From assembly GCA_003167015.1 (NCBI GenBank), contig PMUF01000132.1, positions 1 through 6,823 of the forward strand: DNA of 6,823 nucleotides, in the 5' to 3' direction. The stretch comes from Chitinophagaceae bacterium. Its GTDB lineage: Bacteria; Bacteroidota; Bacteroidia; Chitinophagales; Chitinophagaceae. The notes under the pieces are model-generated. The model did no database searches and was not told where the DNA came from. It was given only the letters and a program-made list of their open reading frames with translations. Made by a program: the position numbers and the translations under genes. Below, piece after piece: positions 1-5,519 of the stretch (the stretch's first letter is position 1; the number at the start of each line of letters is the position of its first letter).

Positions 1-935
1 ACGCCCAGATCATTGCTGACCTCACCGATGCCTCCAGCCTTCCAGCCTCCTATACAGGTTCCGACATCGGCCGGGCCACCAGCGGAGCCGCTCATACCCT
101 GCTGGCGAAAGTCTACGTCACTCGCAAGGACTGGCGAGACGCACAAACGCAGTTACTGCAGGTTTTGACAGCCGGCACCTTCACCGGAGCAACTGGCGAT
201 TATGGCTACGGACTTTTCCCTAACTATATCGATGCCTTCCAAAAGGCAAACAAAAACGGGATCGAACACATCTTCAGCGTCCAGTTCGCCACCAATCTGG
301 GGGAAGCGAACACCACCCAATATCTCAGCGAAAGCTTCGAGTCCTTCAACACCGGCACCTACCCGATCGATATTCCTTCGGATAGCAGCGTCTCCCAGCT
401 TTTCGCCTCTACGGACACCCGCAAGGCTGTGACCTTCTATACATCCCAATACGATGCGGCAACAGGTCAGACGGTCGTCTTCAATAACCCCTATACCCCA
501 TATTTCAATAAATTTGTGGACTATTCCATCAACCCGCTCAATGACCAGGCCATCAGCGGCATCAACTACCCGGTCATCCGCTATGCCGAGGCGCTGTTGC
601 TCTATGCCGAGGTCTTGAACGAGCTCAACGGCGGCCCTACCCCCGACGCTTATACAGCCATCAACCTCGTGCGTACCCGCGCCAATGTAGCCAATCTGAC
701 GACGGGCCTCGACCAATCGGATTTCCGGGATTCTGTCTTCCTCGAACGGCGCAAGGAATTCATCCAGGAGGGGCAACGCTGGTTCGACCTCGTTCGACAG
801 GGCGTCAATGTATACCTCGCCGCGGAGCACAAGATCGCCGCCCACGCCGCAGCCTCCGCACAAGATACCCTGTACCCCATACCCATCACCGAAATACAGC
901 TGGACCCGCTGCTGACGCAAAATCCGGGCTGGTAA
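1..935 (+). CDS. SusD/RagB-family nutrient-binding outer-membrane lipoprotein, C-terminal part (5' end outside window)
   Basis: The reading frame is open from base 3 and ends with TAA at 933-935, giving 310 visible residues. Full-length SusD proteins have roughly 480-550 residues, so the lipoprotein signal and the first third lie upstream. Family hallmarks appear in order: GRATSGAAHTLLAKVYVTR (about 69-125), RYAEALLLYAEVLNE (579-623), ERRKEFIQEGQRWFDLVR (744-797), and a terminal LYPIPITEIQ...QNPGW. SusD proteins sit on the outer face of the outer membrane, form a lid over a SusC TonB-dependent transporter, and bind the substrate to be imported. A susC gene would be expected just upstream. The stop is 36 nt from the sulfatase start, with no terminator between, so co-transcription is likely. 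The ligand cannot be read from the sequence; the sulfatase, FGE and lipid-type hydroxylase downstream suggest a sulfated compound. Family assignment is very secure. Confidence 0.95.
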   Translation, partial: AQIIADLTDASSLPASYTGSDIGRATSGAAHTLLAKVYVTRKDWRDAQTQLLQVLTAGTFTGATGDYGYGLFPNYIDAFQKANKNGIEHIFSVQFATNLGEANTTQYLSESFESFNTGTYPIDIPSDSSVSQLFASTDTRKAVTFYTSQYDAATGQTVVFNNPYTPYFNKFVDYSINPLNDQAISGINYPVIRYAEALLLYAEVLNELNGGPTPDAYTAINLVRTRANVANLTTGLDQSDFRDSVFLERRKEFIQEGQRWFDLVRQGVNVYLAAEHKIAAHAAASAQDTLYPIPITEIQLDPLLTQNPGW

Positions 936-971
936 AATATCAACAATCACATCCTGAATAAATTCGATTAT

Positions 972-2933
972 ATGCACACCCAAAAGTTTTTCATCTCAAT
1001 GGCCACCACAACTGCGGTGCACGCCTCACGACTTGCGTCCTTGCTGCTGGCATCAGCCCTCTGGGCGGCCTCCGCCATGGGCCAATCCGATCCGCCCGCC
1101 GTACGGCCAAATCCCGCTACGACTCAATCCGATCCCCCCGCTTTCCAGGGCGTGGTCGGCAAGACACTCAAAGACTCCAAAGAATGGTGGGCGACACCCC
1201 CCCATGCCCCGCAAGGCGCGCCTAATGTCATCTGGATACTGCTGGACGACGTAGGCTTCGGCGCCACGAGCGCCTTTGGCGGCATCATCCGCACGCCTAC
1301 CTTCGACTCCCTGGCCGATAACGGACTTCGCTACACGAACTTTCATACCGCCGGCATCTGCGCACCAACCCGCAGCGCCCTGCTGACAGGCCGCAACCAC
1401 CACTTCGTACACGAAGGCGGGTTCTCTCATATCGCACTGTCGGCAGGCTTCCCGGGATATGATGGTCGCATTCCATCGTCAGCCGGAACGATCGCCGAGA
1501 TCCTGCGCGACAACGGCTACAATACTTTCGGCGTCGGCAAGTTCGGCCTGACGCCTGACGAAGACGCCACCGACGCCGGCCCCTTCGACCGCTGGCCCAG
1601 CGGCAAAGGCTTCGAACATTGGTTCGGATTCCTAGGCAGCCAGACAGACCAGTACGAGCCGGATCTCATCGAGGACAATGCCCATGTTACCCCCGACGGC
1701 CGCCACCTCAGCGACCAGATCACCGACAAGGCGATCCATTACATCACCCGCCAGCAGAAGGCCGCTCCCGGTAAACCTTTCTTCCTGTACTTCGCTCCCG
1801 GCGCCACCCATGCCCCTCATCAGGTCGACAAATACTGGAGCGACCAGTATAAGGGCGCATTTGACGACGGCTGGGACGCCTTCCGCGAGAAGGTCTTCAC
1901 CAACCAAAAACGCAAGGGCATCATCCCGGCAGATGCCCAGTTACCCGAGCGTAACCCCAACATTCCCGCCTGGAACAGCCTGAACGCCGACCAGAGAAAG
2001 GTCTATGCCCGCTTCATGGAGGTCTACGCCGGCTACCTCACCTATACGGATTTCATCGTCGGCCGGCTGGTCAACTTCCTCAAGGAGAGCCACCAGTTGG
2101 ACAATACCCTCATCTTCGTCGTCATCGGTGACAATGGCGCCAGTAAAGAAGGCACCCTGCACGGCGTCATCAACAAACAGCTCTTCACCAGGGCGCAACA
2201 GGATGTCGAGGCCGTCAAAGCCAACCTGGACAGCATCGGCGAGATCGGCACCGCCGAAGGACATCAGACAAATTACCCGCTGGGCTGGGCCCAGGCCGCC
2301 AATACCCCATTCAAGTATTGGAAGCAGGACGCCAACTCCGAAGGCGGCACCCGCAACCCGCTCATCGTCTTCTACCCCCGCGCCCTGCCGCATGACGGCG
2401 AAGTGCGGACACAATATGGTCATGTCATCGACCTGCTGCCCACTACCCTCGAATTGGTAGGCATCCCCGCGCCGCCTGTCATCAGGGGAGTACCGCAGGA
2501 TAGCATCCAGGGAGTGTCACTGGCCTATTCCTTCCATGATGCTAAGGCTGTTTCACATCATAGGGAGCAGTATTACTACATCTTCGGCGCCCGCAGCGTC
2601 TACAAGGATGGCTGGAAGGCGGAGACCCTGCATCACCCCGATATCCTCGACCTCACCATCAATATCCCGACCCGCGATACAACCCAATTTGGTTTCGATA
2701 AGGATGTGTGGGAGCTCTACGATCTCAACACCGACTTCAACGAACGGATCGACCTGGCAAAGAAATACCCCGAGAAGCTGGCCGCCCTGAAAGCCCAGTT
2801 CGACGCGGACGCCGAGCGTTATCACATCTATCCCTTCATCGACTGGGACGACGTGTTCCACCGGCGCATCCACAACCACGGAACGGCCGTTACCGCCACG
2901 ATGGCGCCGGCCGCCGCAACTCCCAAACAATAA
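972..2933 (+). CDS. Exported formylglycine-dependent sulfatase (arylsulfatase type)
   Basis: The 653-residue protein should hydrolyse sulfate esters in the periplasm. A Sec signal peptide (hydrophobic core about residues 21-35, likely cleavage after Ala-Met-Gly37) is followed by a Pro-rich linker with QSDPPA twice. By comparison with Pseudomonas aeruginosa arylsulfatase, the metal and active-site residues are Asp92-Asp93 in LLDDVGFG, Cys130 in CAPTRSALLTGR (the residue oxidised to formylglycine), Arg134, Lys190, His280 in ATHAPHQ, Asp387-Asn388 in IGDNGAS, and probably Lys451. The segment GPFDRWPSGKGFEHWFGF is typical of this long arylsulfatase branch. One departure is GKFG at 189-192: the family pattern GKxH normally has a catalytic His where Gly192 stands. 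ATG 972 was chosen because it gives a complete signal peptide; ATG 999 would give a shorter one. No Shine-Dalgarno is seen. The FGE encoded downstream is the obvious maturation partner. The exact substrate is unknown. Confidence 0.95.
   Translation: MHTQKFFISMATTTAVHASRLASLLLASALWAASAMGQSDPPAVRPNPATTQSDPPAFQGVVGKTLKDSKEWWATPPHAPQGAPNVIWILLDDVGFGATSAFGGIIRTPTFDSLADNGLRYTNFHTAGICAPTRSALLTGRNHHFVHEGGFSHIALSAGFPGYDGRIPSSAGTIAEILRDNGYNTFGVGKFGLTPDEDATDAGPFDRWPSGKGFEHWFGFLGSQTDQYEPDLIEDNAHVTPDGRHLSDQITDKAIHYITRQQKAAPGKPFFLYFAPGATHAPHQVDKYWSDQYKGAFDDGWDAFREKVFTNQKRKGIIPADAQLPERNPNIPAWNSLNADQRKVYARFMEVYAGYLTYTDFIVGRLVNFLKESHQLDNTLIFVVIGDNGASKEGTLHGVINKQLFTRAQQDVEAVKANLDSIGEIGTAEGHQTNYPLGWAQAANTPFKYWKQDANSEGGTRNPLIVFYPRALPHDGEVRTQYGHVIDLLPTTLELVGIPAPPVIRGVPQDSIQGVSLAYSFHDAKAVSHHREQYYYIFGARSVYKDGWKAETLHHPDILDLTINIPTRDTTQFGFDKDVWELYDLNTDFNERIDLAKKYPEKLAALKAQFDADAERYHIYPFIDWDDVFHRRIHNHGTAVTATMAPAAATPKQ
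1083..1142 (+). repeat. Duplicated QSDPPA segment after the sulfatase signal peptide
   Basis: The 18-nt stretches 1083-1100 and 1125-1142 both encode Gln-Ser-Asp-Pro-Pro-Ala and differ at only two bases. They lie 42 nt apart, in frame, immediately after the predicted signal-peptide cleavage site. They form a flexible Pro-rich linker before the catalytic domain. Probably a small internal duplication with no catalytic role. Confidence 0.6.
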
Positions 2934-2937
2934 ACGC

Positions 2938-3051
2938 ATGTTGCAAGACATCATCCTCTTAATTAAAAAAATCGCCATCGGTATCCTCGTCTTCGCGGTG
3001 CCCTTGGCGATCTATTTCGCCGGCCTCTGGCTAGTCCGGCATGTATTGTAA
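2938..3051 (+). CDS. 37-residue single-span membrane miniprotein, function unknown
   Basis: An ATG lies only 4 nt after the sulfatase stop and opens a 37-codon frame ending in TAA at 3049-3051, 11 nt before the next gene's ATG. The protein begins MLQDIILLIKKIAIGILVF, continues through a hydrophobic segment to about residue 33, and ends VRHVL. It has two lysines at residues 10-11, then about 22 uninterrupted apolar residues (12-33) containing one Pro, then Arg-His. This is the pattern of a small bitopic membrane protein, probably with the lysine end cytoplasmic. It fills the gap between two well-supported genes almost exactly, which argues for a real translated gene. I recognise no family. It could be a subunit or stabiliser of the neighbouring membrane hydroxylase, or a short membrane regulator; both are guesses. 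A non-coding spacer that happens to be open cannot be excluded. Confidence 0.6.
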   Translation: MLQDIILLIKKIAIGILVFAVPLAIYFAGLWLVRHVL

Positions 3052-3062
3052 ATCGGCAAAAA

Positions 3063-4196
3063 ATGAACCTATCAAAAGAAACCTCCCGCTCCATTACGCG
3101 GGACAACGCGGCCTCACTCTCGCCGGACACCGCCCGTTCCATCACGCGAGATTCGCTGATCAGCATCGCGCTCTACATCACGCCGGTCATCCTGTTATTC
3201 ACCACCTGCTGGATCACCGGCCAGCGGCCCTGGCTCCATGGTCCCGCCAAACCGGTACTGACCTTTCTGGGACCGGTACTGACCAACCTCAGCAGTTGGG
3301 GATTGCCCGCCATTACCCTCGCCGTCGGCCTGGCGGAATTCCTGTTCGGCCTCTATGACCGGCGCTGGACGAAAAATGAAAAGATACTCGACGCTGTTTG
3401 CTTCGTCGGATCAAAGGTGCTGATCCGCCCGGCAGTAGTCTATTTCACCCTCCGGGCCCTCCCCTGGCTGCTGCCGGATCAGAAAGGGGTATTCGCCTGG
3501 GTGCCGTTTTGGTGGGGCTTCTTCATCATCGCGGTGGCCGACGACCTGACCCAATACTGGTATCATCGCCTGCACCACCAGGTGCCCTGGCTCTGGCGCT
3601 TTCACCGCACGCATCATAGCGCCCCCTACATGGGGATGTCGATGGCCGCTCGACAAAACATCATCTATACCGTCTTTTTCAGCCAAATCTATCTTACGGC
3701 TGCTTTGACCTATCTCGGCCTCGGTGAAGCTGCCCTGCTGGTCACCGCCGTCAAATCCCTCATTACCTTGGCGGCCCACAGCAGCATTCCCTGGGACAAG
3801 CCCTTCTATCGCTACCGGGTATTGCGCCCCGCAGCCTGGGTACTCGAACGGCTGATCTCTACTCCCGCCACCCATCATGCCCATCATGCCGACAGCAACG
3901 ACGATGGCATCGGACATTACAAAGGAAATTTCGGGAATATGTTCTTTCTTTGGGATGTGATTTTCGGCACAGGCATCATTACGCGGAAATACCCCTCCGG
4001 CTTTGGGCTGAAACATTATCAGCAGGAAGAGTGGTATGCCCAGTTCCTCTGGCCCATTTTCAAGAGCCGCAAGACTGGCAGTGAACTGTCTCCCGGCGGC
4101 CCCATGGTCGGTGATGCCCCTCAGTTGTCAATCAAAGAAAATGAAAAACAAGATATCGCTGACGTTAGCGTTGGCCGTGCTACTGTCCTGTCATGA
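3063..4196 (+). CDS. Sterol desaturase/fatty acid hydroxylase superfamily membrane di-iron enzyme
   Basis: The 377-residue protein carries the histidine clusters of the superfamily: H168-RLH-H172 (HXXXH), H181-RT-HH185 (HXXHH) and H271-HA-HH275 (HXXHH), with a further His239 in LAAHSS. These ligate two irons that activate O2 to hydroxylate or desaturate lipid-like substrates at the membrane. Hydrophobic segments near residues 31-50, 66-95, 121-137, 147-162 and 200-235 fit a multi-span inner-membrane protein. The segments PWLWRFHRTHHS and NFGNMFFLWDVIFGTGI are characteristic. The first 30 residues are polar and contain RSITRD twice; residues 64-77 contain a tandem PVLTxL repeat. About 45 residues after the core look poorly constrained, and the last 18 codons plus stop overlap the FGE gene. 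ATG 3063 is the only in-frame ATG upstream of the core. The substrate (sterol, hopanoid, fatty acid, carotenoid or other lipid) cannot be told. Confidence 0.92.
   Translation: MNLSKETSRSITRDNAASLSPDTARSITRDSLISIALYITPVILLFTTCWITGQRPWLHGPAKPVLTFLGPVLTNLSSWGLPAITLAVGLAEFLFGLYDRRWTKNEKILDAVCFVGSKVLIRPAVVYFTLRALPWLLPDQKGVFAWVPFWWGFFIIAVADDLTQYWYHRLHHQVPWLWRFHRTHHSAPYMGMSMAARQNIIYTVFFSQIYLTAALTYLGLGEAALLVTAVKSLITLAAHSSIPWDKPFYRYRVLRPAAWVLERLISTPATHHAHHADSNDDGIGHYKGNFGNMFFLWDVIFGTGIITRKYPSGFGLKHYQQEEWYAQFLWPIFKSRKTGSELSPGGPMVGDAPQLSIKENEKQDIADVSVGRATVLS
3087..3152 (+). repeat. Duplicated RSITRD segment in the hydroxylase N-terminus
   Basis: Codons at 3087-3104 and 3135-3152 both encode Arg-Ser-Ile-Thr-Arg-Asp, 48 nt apart and in frame, with several synonymous differences (for example cgctccattacg against cgttccatcacg). 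The synonymous divergence suggests an older duplication or selection on the peptide. It lies in the polar N-terminal tail before the first membrane segment. Confidence 0.5.
3251..3284 (+). repeat. 21-nt tandem duplication (ACCGGTACTGACC twice)
   Basis: The 13-mer ACCGGTACTGACC occurs at 3251-3263 and again at 3272-3284, exactly 21 nt (7 codons) apart. It encodes PVLTFLG followed by PVLTNLS at residues 64-77 of the hydroxylase. Identity at every base of the 13-mer suggests a fairly recent slippage-type duplication inside the second hydrophobic region. The unit is in frame and does not break the gene. Confidence 0.7.
4141..4196 (+). other. 56-nt dual-coding overlap between the hydroxylase and FGE genes
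   Basis: These bases encode the last 18 codons and stop of the hydroxylase in one frame and the FGE lipoprotein signal peptide plus lipobox (residues 1-18) in another. The signal peptide is functionally constrained, so the hydroxylase tail here is probably the passenger frame. Such overlap favours translational coupling of the two genes. Their ends agree with clear stop and signal features, so I consider the overlap real rather than a mis-called start. Confidence 0.75.
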
Positions 4197-5403
4197 GGCC
4201 ACCCGCCGCCCGGCAGCCCCGCCCCCGGATACGGCGCGGCAACTGGCTGCCATGAAAAAGACCGCAGTATGCTGCGAGAAAAATATCCCTTCGCGATTCG
4301 GCGTCACCGCCGCTACCGCCGCCGTCGCCCCATCGATCGCGCTCCCCGGCCGCGTCCGTCCCACGGGCGCAACCGTCCCCTCTTCCCCCACCTCCCTCGG
4401 CGCGTCCCCCTCACCCGCCGCCCCGGCCCCCCGCGCGCCTCACCCCGGCATGGTCTGGATCCCCGGCGGCTCCTTCCGCATGGGCGCAGATAACGGTCAG
4501 GCACAACCGGACGAGTACCCCAAACACACCGTCACCGTATCCGGCTTCTGGATCGATCGCACTGAAGTCACCAATGCGCAGTTCGCAGCCTTCGTCAAGG
4601 CTACCGGCTACATCACCACCGCCGAGCAGGCCCCCGATTGGAACAAACTAAAACTGCAACTTCCTCCGGGAACGCCACGGCCCGACGACAGCCTGTTAGT
4701 AGCAGCCTCCCTGGTCTTCTCCCCACCCGATCATCCCATCGACCTCGATGACTATGCGCAGTGGTGGGCCTGGAAGAAAGGCGCCAACTGGCGACACCCG
4801 CACGGGCCGGGCAGCAATATCCGTGGAAAAGAAAATTATCCTGTCGTACATGTCTCATGGCTCGACGCCGTCGCCTACTGCAAATGGGCGCACAAACGCC
4901 TTCCCACCGAAGCCGAATGGGAATTCGCCGCCCGCGGCGGACTGACCGATAAAGTCTATCCCTGGGGCAACGAAGCCGTCACCGAGGGTTCCGCCAAAGG
5001 CAATTTCTGGGAAGGCCATTTCCCGGATAGGAATACCGCAGCCGATCACTATTATTATACTGCCCCCGTCGGCAGCTTTGCCCCAAACGGCTATGGACTG
5101 GTAGATATGGCGGGCAATGTGTGGGAGTGGTGTGCAGATTACTATAAGGACAGCTATTATAAGGAGCTGCCCCCGGGAGTAAAAGACCCTCGTGGCCCTG
5201 CCGCCAGTTATGACCCCGACGAGCCATTCGCAAAAAAGCGGGTGATCCGCGGCGGTTCTTTCCTGTGTAATGAAAGCTATTGCACCGGCTATCGCGTTTC
5301 GCGGCGGATGAAAAGTACAGAGGACAGCGGTATGGAACACCTGGGTTTCCGCTGCGTCAGCGACGCCGGCCCTTCACAGCTCGTCAGCGATGCCGCCCGC
5401 TGA
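4141..5403 (+). CDS. Lipoprotein formylglycine-generating enzyme (FGE, SUMF1 type)
   Basis: The 420-residue protein should oxidise the sulfatase active-site cysteine to formylglycine using O2 and Cu(I). Starting at ATG 4141 gives MKNKI, a hydrophobic stretch and lipobox LLSC17, a lipoprotein signal. The frame stays open upstream to 4036, but only this start exposes the signal. Residues 18-50 hold a Cys44-Cys45 segment (CCEKNIPSRF), and 51-100 are an Ala/Pro linker. The catalytic domain covers about 102-407: GMVWIPGGSFRMG, GFWIDRTEVTNAQF, GANWRHPHGP, RLPTEAEWEFAARGG, GNVWEW, and GGSFLCNESYC. Cys376 and Cys381 match human SUMF1 Cys336/Cys341 (CHRSYC), the copper-binding pair, separating it from generic SUMF1-fold proteins such as EgtB. 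LGFRC closes the domain. It overlaps the preceding gene by 56 nt. Basic residues follow Cys17, without an acidic surface-export signal, so periplasmic location is likely. The sulfatase three genes upstream is the probable client. Confidence 0.94.
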   Translation: MKNKISLTLALAVLLSCHEATRRPAAPPPDTARQLAAMKKTAVCCEKNIPSRFGVTAATAAVAPSIALPGRVRPTGATVPSSPTSLGASPSPAAPAPRAPHPGMVWIPGGSFRMGADNGQAQPDEYPKHTVTVSGFWIDRTEVTNAQFAAFVKATGYITTAEQAPDWNKLKLQLPPGTPRPDDSLLVAASLVFSPPDHPIDLDDYAQWWAWKKGANWRHPHGPGSNIRGKENYPVVHVSWLDAVAYCKWAHKRLPTEAEWEFAARGGLTDKVYPWGNEAVTEGSAKGNFWEGHFPDRNTAADHYYYTAPVGSFAPNGYGLVDMAGNVWEWCADYYKDSYYKELPPGVKDPRGPAASYDPDEPFAKKRVIRGGSFLCNESYCTGYRVSRRMKSTEDSGMEHLGFRCVSDAGPSQLVSDAAR

Positions 5404-5479
5404 CGTCGACCCAGCTCCCTCCCGACAACGTTTGTGATAAAACCGTGATATTTGAAGTGATTGAACCTCGCCCCAATTC
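5404..5479 (+). other. Intergenic stretch between FGE and cytochrome b, no recognised site
   Basis: This is the longest gene-free stretch in the window apart from the hairpin that follows it. It becomes AT-richer from about 5430 (TTTGTGATAAAACC, GATATTTG), which would suit a promoter. A TTTG at 5431-5434 and GATATTTG at 5447-5454 resemble parts of the Bacteroidota -33 (TTTG) and -7 (TAnnTTTG) elements. Their spacing of 12 nt is too short for that consensus, so no promoter is called. No GC stem followed by a T-run is present, so no intrinsic terminator is visible either. Confidence 0.4.
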
Positions 5480-5519
5480 ACTATTTTCGCCCGAATCGGG
5501 CTTATATGAAGAAAATAGT
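5480..5519 (+). promoter_or_regulatory. Compound inverted repeat enclosing the cytochrome b start codon
   Basis: Two nested perfect inverted repeats are visible. The outer arms are ACTATTTTC (5480-5488) and GAAAATAGT (5511-5519), 9 bp. The inner arms GCCCGA (5489-5494) and TCGGGC (5496-5501) are separated by one base. In RNA the inner part would fold as a 5-bp GC-rich stem with an AAT loop. A 9-nt one-sided bulge, TTATATGAA (5502-5510), carries the ATG at 5506-5508, and the outer stem then continues into codons 2-5. The start codon would thus sit in an unpaired bulge between two helices. This could gate ribosome access to the cytochrome b mRNA, or as DNA could be an operator for a dimeric regulator. 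No T-run follows, so it is not an intrinsic terminator. The pairing is seen directly; function is inferred. Confidence 0.55.

Noticed and set aside
936..971. Separate promoter for the sulfatase between SusD and 972
   Set aside because: Only 36 nt are available, with no TTTG/TAnnTTTG-like pair and no terminator, so read-through from SusD is the simpler view.
153..983. Long minus-strand open frame opposite SusD, and similar antisense frames elsewhere (for example 1941-2423, 3411-4016, 4855-5340)
   Set aside because: They lie wholly opposite genes with strong family motifs. Their translations show no recognisable domain and reflect the GC-rich codon pattern of the + strand.
1359..1376. Thr in the sulfatase CAPTR motif as an anomaly compared with CxPSR
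   Set aside because: CxPTR is a normal variant; Pseudomonas aeruginosa arylsulfatase itself has CSPTR. It is not evidence of an unusual enzyme.
4036..4140. Upstream extension of the FGE frame to an ATG at 4036
   Set aside because: The extra 35 residues lie inside the hydroxylase coding region and would bury the lipoprotein signal that begins at 4141.
5431..5454. Bacteroidota-type promoter (TTTG ... TAnnTTTG) before cytochrome b
   Set aside because: The -7-like element is GATATTTG rather than TAnnTTTG, and the 12-nt spacing is far from the usual about 19-21 nt.
5489..5501. Intrinsic terminator after the FGE gene
   Set aside because: The GC stem is short, is followed by TTATATGAA rather than a T-run, and lies directly at the next start codon.
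5461..5505. TTG-initiated extension of cytochrome b
   Set aside because: It adds 15 residues unlike the family N-terminus. ATG 5506 gives the expected basic start and the RWMHW motif near residue 15.
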